Shown: one piece after another, positions 15,005-23,573 of the stretch | How positions within the stretch are numbered: the first letter of the stretch is position 1 | How the letters are laid out: each line of letters opens with the position of its first letter | Virus record (IMG/VR): IMGVR_UViG_3300025162_000016 | Location: 188,001-252,000 of that record | Origin: a virus | Direction: 5' to 3' (one strand) | DNA length: 64,000 nucleotides | Notes under the pieces: generated by a model | The model's database searches: none | Told to the model about the DNA's origin: nothing | Seen by the model: only the letters and a program-made list of their open reading frames with translations | Translations under genes and position numbers: made by a program

Positions 15005-16094
15005 AGGTAAATCTGTCTCCGTAAATTGTTTTTAGTTTTTCGATCACATTGGAATTATCTCTAATTATTACATTATACCCTCGTCTCGCTAATTCCTCTG
15101 CGAACTGAAGTTTTTGCGATTCTTCAATGATATCGGTGTTTGGTTTATAAGTTACTGATTCTATCAATACCGGTGTGATATTGTTTGTGCATTTGCTTAC
15201 AAACTCATTCACTTGATTAATTAGATGTGTTTGATTGCTTTTATCAGTTGCATAGCTGATATGCGGATAGACGCCATTCTCTTCACAAAACAAACCAAAC
15301 ATTTTATTATCTCGGGGGAAGCATGGTCCTCCAAACCCATACCCATATTTCAAATATTTAGGTCCAACACGAGAATCCGCCCCAATTGCTGAAAGTATTT
15401 TCTCAAAATCTAATCCCATTTTGCTAGCTACATCTCCCACCATATTCGCAAAAGCTATCTTGGTAGTAATATAACAGTTTAGGGCTATTTTAGTGATTTC
15501 TGCTTCTGTTAATCCCATTCTTTTCAAGTGGAAATCGGAATGACACATGTCGTAATAAATCTCCGAAACCAATTTCCCGCTTTCTTGCGAGGTTTCTCCT
15601 ATCAAAATCATATCTGGATTTAATTGATCTTGAATAATAGATCCTTGGGCGATAAACTCAGGATTATAAACCACTTCGTAATTCAGATTTTTTAATCTTT
15701 CATATACTGTTTGACTATACCCCGGTTCGACTGTACTGGATATGACGAGATGTTTTGTATTTGGTTGAACTCCTAAACTCACGAGTCCCGCAACGATTCT
15801 ATCGATGTATTGATGGTCGAATCTCCCTGATTTAAGTGACGGGGTATGAACCACTACAAATAGGATATCATTTTTTAAGGCAGTTTTAATATCCGTCGAT
15901 GCGGTAAATTTTTTACTATGGCGCAGTAGTTCATCAACATCTGGTTCCGGTGATTGGAATGTTTTATCATTGAGTTGACGAACATAGGATTCGATGACAT
16001 CAACACCGATTACTTCATAACCACATTGTTCTAAATTGAGGGCTAAACATAGTCCCAATCGCCCTGCTCCTATAATTGATACACTTTTATTCAT
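14979..16094 (-). CDS. UDP-glucose/GDP-mannose 6-dehydrogenase family enzyme
   Basis: 371 aa, somewhat short for the family. SIIGAGRLGLCLALN is the N-terminal NAD site, SSTVEPG and NPEFIAQGS follow in family order, NCYITTKIAFANMVGD carries the conserved Lys, and GYGFGGPCFPRD contains the catalytic Cys. The C-terminal domain retains ESVTYKPNTDIIEES, the usual GLaFKp-type region. It should oxidise C6 of a nucleotide sugar to a uronic acid, giving the cluster an acidic sugar precursor. Start and stop overlap neighbours by 4 and 26 nt. Confidence 0.87.
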   Translation of the reverse strand: MNKSVSIIGAGRLGLCLALNLEQCGYEVIGVDVIESYVRQLNDKTFQSPEPDVDELLRHSKKFTASTDIKTALKNDILFVVVHTPSLKSGRFDHQYIDRIVAGLVSLGVQPNTKHLVISSTVEPGYSQTVYERLKNLNYEVVYNPEFIAQGSIIQDQLNPDMILIGETSQESGKLVSEIYYDMCHSDFHLKRMGLTEAEITKIALNCYITTKIAFANMVGDVASKMGLDFEKILSAIGADSRVGPKYLKYGYGFGGPCFPRDNKMFGLFCEENGVYPHISYATDKSNQTHLINQVNEFVSKCTNNITPVLIESVTYKPNTDIIEESQKLQFAEELARRGYNVIIRDNSNVIEKLKTIYGDRFTYEVAINVQ

Positions 16095-16981
16095 GATTTT
16101 TTCGGAATATTTTCTAAGAATTCCCGTTTATTATCGTACAGCCAATCTACAGTTGTTTTATACCCCTTTGCTCGTTCTAAGTTATCTAATACGGCATCTA
16201 TTTTGGATTCATATAGTTCTTTGGTAAGCGTCGGTAGGATTTTTCCTAGTTCATCTAGGGTTTCAAACCGAACAATTCCAGCCGGATTGAAAAATTTTTC
16301 TAGACATTTACTACCACAAAATACGGGTATAGTTCCTACAACCATCGCATCGGTTACTTGTTCCGAAAACCAATCATCTATATTAGTATTTGGAATAATA
16401 ATAGAAAACCTATAAGGAGCTAACGCTATAATTTTACCCATTCCCGAGGGAAGATATGTGTCTAATATGTTGTTAAAACCACGTCCGAATACTTCAATTT
16501 TATCTCCAAATCTTTCCACCACGTCGTATCGCATTTTATGTCCGGTAATCCATCGTTTTTGAGACACTATAATTGATACGTTACGTTCTTTTTCATAATT
16601 TCCATAATCTTCTGGCGCAATACCTTGTACGCAGAAATAAATCCAATGAAATTTGTCTTTTCCTACCCAGTTTTCTATAAAACGATATGATGTAAAAACG
16701 TAATCAAAATGCTGGTGATTTTTTTCTAGCCATTTATAGGGATGAAACATGTTTGGATCGAACTGTCCAGCATTATCGTAAATAGTAGGGACTTCTTCCA
16801 TCAAAGCTATTTTGATTTTACCGTTATAATTGACATGTTCTGGAAGTCGCTTGTCTTCGAAAATATGAACATCGCCATTCTTATTTCCAGTATACCAATC
16901 CCATGCTTTTTTGGAGGGAGGAACCCAATGCTGAATTCCTTCCCATGTATCCATTCCTGTATGTGCGGTGATTATGTTCAT
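16091..16981 (-). CDS. family GT10-like (alpha-1,3-fucosyltransferase type) glycosyltransferase
   Basis: Starting at ATG 16981 (MNIITAHTG) gives 296 aa; this ATG overlaps the methyltransferase stop (ATGA). The C-terminal nucleotide-binding segment YRFSIIIPNTN...WFSEQVTDAMVVGTIPVFCGS follows the GT10 pattern (FS..FENS...D.VTEK..DA...G.VPVY.G). The N-terminal half (VHIFED, HPYKWLEKNH) suits the acceptor domain. GDP-fucose is the family's usual donor; a GDP-mannose dehydratase-like gene sits elsewhere in the window (56346), but the real donor may differ. Confidence 0.75.
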   Translation of the reverse strand: MNIITAHTGMDTWEGIQHWVPPSKKAWDWYTGNKNGDVHIFEDKRLPEHVNYNGKIKIALMEEVPTIYDNAGQFDPNMFHPYKWLEKNHQHFDYVFTSYRFIENWVGKDKFHWIYFCVQGIAPEDYGNYEKERNVSIIVSQKRWITGHKMRYDVVERFGDKIEVFGRGFNNILDTYLPSGMGKIIALAPYRFSIIIPNTNIDDWFSEQVTDAMVVGTIPVFCGSKCLEKFFNPAGIVRFETLDELGKILPTLTKELYESKIDAVLDNLERAKGYKTTVDWLYDNKREFLENIPKKS

Positions 16982-17757
16982 TGTAACTTGGCTGTAATCA
17001 GTAAATGCCATCCCAAATGTTGCTCTAATGCTTTAAACATATCTGTTCCCATTGCTTGAAACCAAGGTTCCATTACATAGTTGTTTTTCTTATATTCCTC
17101 GACAATGTAAGGGAAAATATGTGTTTGTTTAAATCCAGTTATATGAAACCCTTTTAATAAATTTGTAACGGATTCGTAGTCATATGTAAATGCGAATGGG
17201 CATCCGGATTGTGCTTCAAATTGATCGAATCCTGAATCAATCATTATTTTCTTCCAAGAGTTTTGGGCATAAAGCATGATTTTTAATATGGACTCGGAAC
17301 TCATATATTTTCGAAGTTTAGAGACAATTTTCTCGGGTTCGGGAGAATGATGAATAACCCCAAATGAATAGATCAGGTCATAGGTTTTAAGAGGAAGAAA
17401 ATCACTAAGATGTTCTGCGTTTCCGGTGTAAAAATTTCCTTTTAATCCATATATTTCAAATCGTTTTTTAGTTGCTTCCAATGATACTTCTGAAAGTTCA
17501 ACCGCAGTATAATTAGCTCCTGCTCTTGCAAAGTTTACAGCGGTGGTTCCAAGACCACACCCTATTTCTAATACTTCTTTTCCTTTCCATTCCGGAAAAT
17601 TGCTAAAAGATACGATATGAGGTTCAACGAATAACTTTTTTTGTTCCACTTCGTCAAAATATTCTTTTGTATAAAGCGGCTTTTTAGAATGACCTATATT
17701 ACAAGGTCGTCGGTTCCAAAAAGTCTTAACATCATCTATAGTCATAACTGTTTCCAC
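16978..17757 (-). CDS. class I SAM-dependent methyltransferase, 259 aa
   Basis: Motif I EVLEIGCGLGTTAVNFA (about 60-76), motif II YTAVELS, motif III region GNAEHLSDF and motif IV YSFGVIHHSPEPEK are all present, as in UbiE/Methyltransf_11-like small-molecule methyltransferases. An N-terminal FWNRRPCN segment is often seen in sugar-cluster members. It overlaps a GT2-GT11 fusion upstream and a GT10-like gene downstream, so O-methylation of a glycan residue is likely (inference). Confidence 0.83.
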   Translation of the reverse strand: METVMTIDDVKTFWNRRPCNIGHSKKPLYTKEYFDEVEQKKLFVEPHIVSFSNFPEWKGKEVLEIGCGLGTTAVNFARAGANYTAVELSEVSLEATKKRFEIYGLKGNFYTGNAEHLSDFLPLKTYDLIYSFGVIHHSPEPEKIVSKLRKYMSSESILKIMLYAQNSWKKIMIDSGFDQFEAQSGCPFAFTYDYESVTNLLKGFHITGFKQTHIFPYIVEEYKKNNYVMEPWFQAMGTDMFKALEQHLGWHLLITAKLQ

Positions 17758-19301
17758 TCGGGCAAAAGTAACTCGTTTATATTAAATCCGTGTTCTGTCA
17801 ATTTGGGTCCGAACCATAAGGATGGCGCATAAACTTGTTTGTCTGTTCTGTTATTTAAGTATGCTCCCCACCATCCAAAAGTGCTGTTGGAAATTATTAT
17901 ATTTTGACATAATGCCATCATATATAGTTCTAAATAATCCCGTTCCACTCCTTGACAAGAATCGAAATCACATGGCACGTCAAACTTGAGGTTTTGACGG
18001 CACCAAGGCATATCGTCAGAGAAAACGACAATTCGAGTAGGTTTAGCCTGATCAACGGCGGAATAAATATATTCCAGAGTCGGAACGGGGTGATATCCTA
18101 TACAACGAGCTTCTAACGCATCCCCACGCCTTACTTGAACCGCAGTGGCGTCTTTTAGCCACCCGAAACGTTCATGTAATTCTTTTTGTATTTCTTTTGT
18201 TGGTCCAAATAAGGATTGAAGGTATTCCCGGTGATGGTCGAAATATTTCCACGATTGAAAATGCCCTCGTAGTTTAATATTGGGTTCAAATGGGATTGGT
18301 TTATAATACATACTCTCCCAGATATATGTTGTGTTTACCGGAGGGTTATTATCTGTAGCGACTCGGATAAATACGTTATTTAAATAGTTGTGAATGTTTC
18401 TTCCTTGATTTGGTAAAATATGCTCACTTGGATTTACTAATAATTGGGCGTTGTTGTCTTTTGCTAATGCAGCAGCGGCAGCAACCTCAAACATTTGATT
18501 TCCGAGACCCCCGGCCAATACAGGATTTACAGTAACCAGTTCGGGATATTTAGGACGGCTACGAACTTCAATTTCTTGGATTTGACCCACATTATTGATT
18601 TTATTTTCAGTATATCCCCTGCTTCCTCCGTTTCCAGCAGAATAGTTCAAAATATATACCGGCTGATCTATTCTGAAAATCTTTTCGGGTGGGCACATTT
18701 CCAAACAGGGATACATTGTCATTAAATCTTCAATCATTATGTATTGATTGGTTTCTTTAGATGTCCAATCTTCTTTCTTTATCTTATTCCATAAAAATCC
18801 CCGATAAGTTCGGAAATGGGAATATCTCCACATATCCCGACGGTAAAGTTTATTTTGTTTTACGTCAGGGGGGGCTTCGGTGTTTTGTGGAAATGGTTCC
18901 GAGAAGGAAGTGTCTGTATCCCATACTGCCATTCCGCCATATGTAATCCAGCAATTGGTTTTATTGTAAACTTCGTTTAGATAATTTATTACCTCATCGT
19001 TTCCTAAGAAGTCATCCCCATCTAATATGCAAACAATGTCATTATCTCGTATAGTTTCATATTCGGATAGACGTTCGAGAAACCATGTTTTCATGTGCCG
19101 CTCGGGAGTTCCAAACAGATGAATACGGCTATCTTTGTCTGCATGTGTTTTAGCTAATTCATATGTTTTATCGGCGGAACCTGCATTGTAATAAACGACG
19201 ATCCAATTGTCGTGAGTTTGGCATATGACAGATTCTAGGTTTTGTTGAACCCATTTTTCATTGTTATAGCTACAAATTAAGATGACAAATCGATTTTCCA
19301 T
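17742..19301 (-). CDS. fused GT2-GT11 bifunctional glycosyltransferase, 519 aa
   Basis: Residues 1 to about 230 are a family 2 GT-A domain (FVILICSYNNEKWVQQNL, DNDIVCILDGDDFLG with the DxD site). From about 255 on is a family 11 domain, alpha-1,2-fucosyltransferase type: AGGLGNQMFEVAAAAALA, VQVRRGDALEAR and SNSTFGWWGAYLNN are its three signature blocks. Both active sites look complete, so one polypeptide may add two successive sugars. The two domains are normally encoded separately. Overlaps the downstream methyltransferase by 16 nt. Confidence 0.88.
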   Translation of the reverse strand: MENRFVILICSYNNEKWVQQNLESVICQTHDNWIVVYYNAGSADKTYELAKTHADKDSRIHLFGTPERHMKTWFLERLSEYETIRDNDIVCILDGDDFLGNDEVINYLNEVYNKTNCWITYGGMAVWDTDTSFSEPFPQNTEAPPDVKQNKLYRRDMWRYSHFRTYRGFLWNKIKKEDWTSKETNQYIMIEDLMTMYPCLEMCPPEKIFRIDQPVYILNYSAGNGGSRGYTENKINNVGQIQEIEVRSRPKYPELVTVNPVLAGGLGNQMFEVAAAAALAKDNNAQLLVNPSEHILPNQGRNIHNYLNNVFIRVATDNNPPVNTTYIWESMYYKPIPFEPNIKLRGHFQSWKYFDHHREYLQSLFGPTKEIQKELHERFGWLKDATAVQVRRGDALEARCIGYHPVPTLEYIYSAVDQAKPTRIVVFSDDMPWCRQNLKFDVPCDFDSCQGVERDYLELYMMALCQNIIISNSTFGWWGAYLNNRTDKQVYAPSLWFGPKLTEHGFNINELLLPEWKQL

Positions 19302-19308
19302 ACTATGC

Positions 19309-19614
19309 TTATTGCCCCATTGACTTATCGTAAGATGCTTCAGCTTTTGTATAATACGGCAAATTAAATTTGGCTCTGACTGTGGTTTCTATACTATCTC
19401 TCCATTTTATCAAATCCGATGATGAAAGTGTATCGGTTGATACGAATGAATTATATTTTCCCGGCACCCCATTATAATAGTCTGATATTTTAGTATAATC
19501 CAAATCTGCGGTGTGTAATTTTAACATGGCTCCTATTTTTAGGATACCAAGATTCACGACCACCCTTTCGTCTAATAAAAACGGGGATGGCGGTATAATT
19601 AATGCTATTTTCAT
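19309..19614 (-). CDS. truncated B12-binding-like protein, 101 aa
   Basis: Starting at ATG 19614, overlapping the upstream stop. The first 35 residues (MKIALIIPPSPFLLDERVVV...) look like the opening strand and loop of a B12-binding/radical SAM protein, but the protein stops at 101 aa with no cluster motif. The last part (KFNLPYYTKAEASYD) could be the tail of the same kind of enzyme, so an in-frame internal deletion is possible. Either a decayed relative of the radical SAM gene at 6749-9208 or a small standalone protein. Low certainty about any activity. Confidence 0.5.
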   Translation of the reverse strand: MKIALIIPPSPFLLDERVVVNLGILKIGAMLKLHTADLDYTKISDYYNGVPGKYNSFVSTDTLSSSDLIKWRDSIETTVRAKFNLPYYTKAEASYDKSMGQ

Positions 19615-20201
19615 GAATTGTTTATTGGAGTAATTGCGGTATATCGGGTAAACCATGTAATAGAACCAGAAACAAACTGAACATCTTTCACTAAATCCGA
19701 TACTGCTTTGATTACTCCGCTGTGCCTTCCCTTAAAATAATCTTTTTCTATGTATTCGGGGTAATAGTCTGAACCATCGTAATCATGTCCTGCGAGAATA
19801 CCTCCCGGTTTAATTTTAGGAGCCCATGCAATAATATCTTTATAGACGGAAGAATATCGATGATCGGCATCGAGATATACAATATCAAGAGTTTTATCAG
19901 AAACTAAGTCTGCCATTTCCCAGCTTGTTCCATTTAGGAATATAGTTCTCGGATATTGTTTAAGTATATCAATAATGATGTTTTTTACTTTCGATTCAAC
20001 TCCTTCAAATCCCGGTCCACCGGACAAATCGTCTACTAGAATACCCACTCCATTATTGTCATGTACAATAGGTAACCAACTTTTTGCAGTATCTCCAAAT
20101 CCAATACCGATTTCAGCTACAATCATTCCTTCTGATTGGTTATCCTGAACCAGATTAAAAAGTTCCGTTGAGAGTATTGGCTTTTCGGTTTTTTCTTTCA
20201 T
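19611..20201 (-). CDS. class I methyltransferase (Methyltransf_24-like), 196 aa
   Basis: VAEIGIGFGDTAKSWLP (about 28-44) is the SAM loop, GILVDDLSG follows as strand 2, and DIVYLDADHRYSSVYKDI with PGGILAGHDY is the D-x-DH motif of Methyltransf_24 enzymes, often sugar or macrolide O-methyltransferases using a metal. No ribosome binding site is visible at its ATG; the 74-nt gap to the next gene upstream could hold a promoter, though I see no clear one. It is translationally coupled to the B12-like stub. Confidence 0.8.
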   Translation of the reverse strand: MKEKTEKPILSTELFNLVQDNQSEGMIVAEIGIGFGDTAKSWLPIVHDNNGVGILVDDLSGGPGFEGVESKVKNIIIDILKQYPRTIFLNGTSWEMADLVSDKTLDIVYLDADHRYSSVYKDIIAWAPKIKPGGILAGHDYDGSDYYPEYIEKDYFKGRHSGVIKAVSDLVKDVQFVSGSITWFTRYTAITPINNS

Positions 20202-20275
20202 AATTTATATAAGCTGAAATCCAAGGGGTTTATTTAAGTTATCTTTCCTTTCGTTGTAAATTGTGTTTTCATAAA

Positions 20276-21898
20276 TCATGCGGCGTATATCATTCCCCGC
20301 TCCTCTTGGCGTTCTGGTATTATATTTTTATGGATATCTAAAGTCTCCCCCGAACAAAACGTTCCCTCGACAAAATCGCCGGTTTCATTTTTTCTGTCCG
20401 TATAATAGAATTTAGTATATCCAATATTTTTCAGAACTAAGATGGGTTGATATGACCCTCCTCCGCTCATGTTAATGTTTAAAGTATCCGGTTCATATCC
20501 TACCGCTCCTACTACTTCCCATCCTTCTATTAAAAATTTCAATCGTTGATGTCCGTAAATTCTATGAACGTTCCATACTAATTGATCTTGTCCCATCGGA
20601 ACGGCGAGAAAAAGAAGTCCGTTTGGTTCTAGAATTTTTTTCATTTCTTGCATTGCTCTAATATCTCCATTTGGATTTAGTGGATCACCATACCTCCCTA
20701 ATCCATCGTGTTCAAACGAAGAAATGGAAAACGCTATATCAAATCGGTATCCTGATTTTACTAAATCGGTTAGTAGAATTTCTTTTATTAATGGATGTCC
20801 GTAATTGGGTAAGTTATATTCCACTGTCGTAGGCATTCCCCCATATGCTATTGCCATCGCTTCATACCACGGGCTGGTTGAACCCATGATTGCTACTCGT
20901 TTACCGACAATGGGAATGATATCAAGAGCCTCGTGGAGCCAAACATCGGTTGGTCCATATGTTCCGAAATCGGTCTTTTTCTGTTTGGCACATTCAATGT
21001 AGGCATCGATTTCTTTTAGAGAAAAATCTTTCAATTTAGCGCCTTTAGATTCATCCACATAATTATGAACCAATCTTATAGTTTTCCCCATTAAAAAAGA
21101 AGCTTGCCAGTCGGGCGATAAATCTTCCCATTTCGGTGGAACTAAGTTTTTATGAATCATATTCCAGTCGGAAAGTTGCTCATATAGAATAAACAAATCT
21201 CCATATTCTTTATAGAACAACATTTTAATATGTTTGTTGGCATTTGATTTTCCTATAAATCTATCGGTATTTTCTCCTATTTCGGATTCCGCCAATTTAC
21301 ATAATGTCTGAGCGGTATCTGGGGTTATAACATATGCAGCCGTTCCTCCAATATCTTCGAAGATTTGATCGGAATTCGTGTTTGGTAACGGACGTATTGA
21401 AAAGAAATGCTTATCAAATGGAACTATCTCTGACATCGTGAAATCTTTCATTTTCGTGTTTTGGGGATGTTGAGATAGCAGATAAAGAAAATGATTTCCA
21501 TTCGGAAGATTCAGAAATTCCTCAATAGCTTTTTTGACGGTTTCTACTTTGTTTTCCGGTAAAAGAGCGTCGTCTTCTAATATAAGCATAGGCTCATTCA
21601 ATTCCACGCATTGTTTCCAAAGCATGTAATTGGATAAGAAGTTTGCGGGGAAAGTACCGGCAAATTTGAACTGAACTCCTTTGAATTTAATGATATTATT
21701 GACCAACGTGTAATCATCCGGAGTTATAGCATCGAATAATTGAGTATCGTCAAAACTCTTAGATATAAGAGGAAACAGAACAGTATCTACGTATTCTTTC
21801 CTGCGAATATGTTTGGAATGTTTTGATGAAATACGTTCAACATAAGCCGCATTCGCTGGTGCGGGATTTCTTATTGAGATAATACGGGTATGCATCAT
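20276..21898 (-). CDS. GT25 glycosyltransferase fused to a DUF268-like domain, 540 aa
   Basis: The N-terminal part (to about 240) resembles family 25 LPS glycosyltransferases: NYMLWKQCVELNEPMLILEDDALLP contains the EDDA metal site, and GGTAAYVITPDTAQTLC is the family's AY.I...A block. From about 320 a second domain, RVAIMGSTSPWYEAMAIAYG...DIAFSISSFEHDGLGRYGDPL, matches DUF268, a methyltransferase-like fold common in sugar clusters. A central linker (240-320) is charged. The gene may couple sugar transfer with modification. Overlaps the GT-B gene upstream by 4 nt. Confidence 0.75.
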   Translation of the reverse strand: MMHTRIISIRNPAPANAAYVERISSKHSKHIRRKEYVDTVLFPLISKSFDDTQLFDAITPDDYTLVNNIIKFKGVQFKFAGTFPANFLSNYMLWKQCVELNEPMLILEDDALLPENKVETVKKAIEEFLNLPNGNHFLYLLSQHPQNTKMKDFTMSEIVPFDKHFFSIRPLPNTNSDQIFEDIGGTAAYVITPDTAQTLCKLAESEIGENTDRFIGKSNANKHIKMLFYKEYGDLFILYEQLSDWNMIHKNLVPPKWEDLSPDWQASFLMGKTIRLVHNYVDESKGAKLKDFSLKEIDAYIECAKQKKTDFGTYGPTDVWLHEALDIIPIVGKRVAIMGSTSPWYEAMAIAYGGMPTTVEYNLPNYGHPLIKEILLTDLVKSGYRFDIAFSISSFEHDGLGRYGDPLNPNGDIRAMQEMKKILEPNGLLFLAVPMGQDQLVWNVHRIYGHQRLKFLIEGWEVVGAVGYEPDTLNINMSGGGSYQPILVLKNIGYTKFYYTDRKNETGDFVEGTFCSGETLDIHKNIIPERQEERGMIYAA

Positions 21899-22884
21899 AC
21901 TAATTGAATATCACTATACATCTTATTTTGCCAAATGTCAAGATTATAATATGTTTTATAAAAATGTTTGGCATTGGTTGAGCACCTTTCATAAAAACCA
22001 GTAGGTTCTTTTAAACGTCGTGCTAATTGACGAGCACCGTTGACATCCTCTGCTTCTACCGATAATTCGGGGAAACATTTCCGTTGGGTATCCACTCTAA
22101 TATTACCTATACACGGAATTCCAAAATAAGCGCAATTGAGACTAAAAGTACCTGCGGCTACAGTAGGCATTAGATGAACTGCATATTTGAATGTGGATAA
22201 CATTTTAATCCATTCGACCCATGTCAACCTTGGTATTACATATAAATTAGGAACCTGCTCTTCCCCCGGTTGAGTACAATGTGATGTATGAACATGAATG
22301 GGGCAATCAAATTCATTGGCTACTAAATAACTCTGAAATCCTCCATACCAACGACACATTCCACCGCCTATTATTGCTCTATTTTCAGGAGAGGGTATAA
22401 TTGATTGTATTGAATCTTCTATCATTAACGTTGGTATGGTGGAGACACATTTACCTGGAAACAATCCTTTGTACCAATTAGTGTCATATTCATTATGCGC
22501 AAAAATAATATCGACCTCTGCAATAGTATTATAAAAGTTAAATTGATCCGATATTGACATGTCGTTTACATACGAAGTTGGACCTTCTTGAATAAATGCT
22601 ACTTTTTTATTTTGTTTTTTAATATCTTCTACAAATGACATCGCATAAAGTTGAGAAAATCTATTTGGAATGTTATTCAATTTAATTCCCTCGACATTTA
22701 ATGATACTCCGCCTTTGGGCAGAATAAGCATAACCCAATCATATCCTGAAACTTGAGAATAGTTCATGATATTAAAGTGATCGGCATTAAGGGCAAACAT
22801 CCATGCCATCTCTGCTCGCATATTAGGATGGTTTATTGGGACTTTCCCAGTCCATCCCATTTCAGTTAAAAAACAAATTCGCAT
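21895..22884 (-). CDS. GT-B fold (GT4-like) glycosyltransferase, 329 aa
   Basis: Starts MRICFLTEMGW, a usual GT-B opening. The C-terminal half has MLSTFKYAVHLMPTVAAGTFSLNCAYFGIPCIGN, the position of the donor-binding E-x7-E motif, here without the first Glu, followed by CFPELSVEAEDVNGARQLARRL typical of GT4 tails. Divergent, so the donor is unknown. It ends at an ATGA overlap with the GT25-DUF268 fusion and starts 2 nt after a GT2 stop. Confidence 0.68.
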   Translation of the reverse strand: MRICFLTEMGWTGKVPINHPNMRAEMAWMFALNADHFNIMNYSQVSGYDWVMLILPKGGVSLNVEGIKLNNIPNRFSQLYAMSFVEDIKKQNKKVAFIQEGPTSYVNDMSISDQFNFYNTIAEVDIIFAHNEYDTNWYKGLFPGKCVSTIPTLMIEDSIQSIIPSPENRAIIGGGMCRWYGGFQSYLVANEFDCPIHVHTSHCTQPGEEQVPNLYVIPRLTWVEWIKMLSTFKYAVHLMPTVAAGTFSLNCAYFGIPCIGNIRVDTQRKCFPELSVEAEDVNGARQLARRLKEPTGFYERCSTNAKHFYKTYYNLDIWQNKMYSDIQLV

Positions 22885-22886
22885 GT

Positions 22887-23573
22887 TTATTTTGTTTTTT
22901 GCCCGAACACGGTATGTCCACGATTTTCATCAATCGTAAACCATTCATTATATCGAATATTTGTTTTTAATTGAGTTGCCATGGTTTTTTCGTGATATAA
23001 TGCCAAATTAAAATCAAATGGCAATGTGGTAAAGGAAGCGTGCCCTTCTATTTTCTCATGCAGTCGTCGTTCCCAATGAATTCGAGATGGATCGTTTTTA
23101 TAAATGCGTCCTTGAAAATCAGGAGCATTTACTATGGGTCTGTTATCACATTCTGGACATGGAGTAAGTCTCCACCCCCATGTTTTAGCATCTTGAATTG
23201 TTACTCCAATATAATCATTAATTCGGCTAACAAAAATCAATTCAATTGTTGGATTTAACTCAATAATGGATTTGATATTAATAATTAGATTTGGATTTGG
23301 TATCTCATCCCCGTCAATTTGAAATATCCATGGATTTTTACATTGCTCGTTTCCAAAATTTTTATGTTGGGAATAATTACGATCAAGTTTGTGCGGAATT
23401 AATTGTATAGAATCTTTCCATTTATTGAAAATTTCTATTGTATTCGGATTATCAGAGAAATCATCTAATATAATAACTTCATCTTCTATATCTTTATGAG
23501 CAATAACATTGGTTAAACACTTATCTAAAGTATCACTTTCATTGTGTGATGTTATTAAATAACTTATTTTCAT
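22887..23573 (-). CDS. small family 2 glycosyltransferase, 228 aa
   Basis: The ATG at 23573 (MKISYLITSHNESDTLDKCL) is preferred over 23588 because the GT-A strand starts there. VIILDDFSDN and WIFQIDGDEIPNPN provide the nucleotide and DxD metal sites; RIHWERRLHEKIEG resembles the W.R.LHE block of family 2 enzymes acting in LPS core synthesis (WaaE type). The gene begins inside the last 35 nt of the intein-bearing GT4 gene, so they are co-translated. Confidence 0.8.
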   Translation of the reverse strand: MKISYLITSHNESDTLDKCLTNVIAHKDIEDEVIILDDFSDNPNTIEIFNKWKDSIQLIPHKLDRNYSQHKNFGNEQCKNPWIFQIDGDEIPNPNLIINIKSIIELNPTIELIFVSRINDYIGVTIQDAKTWGWRLTPCPECDNRPIVNAPDFQGRIYKNDPSRIHWERRLHEKIEGHASFTTLPFDFNLALYHEKTMATQLKTNIRYNEWFTIDENRGHTVFGQKTK

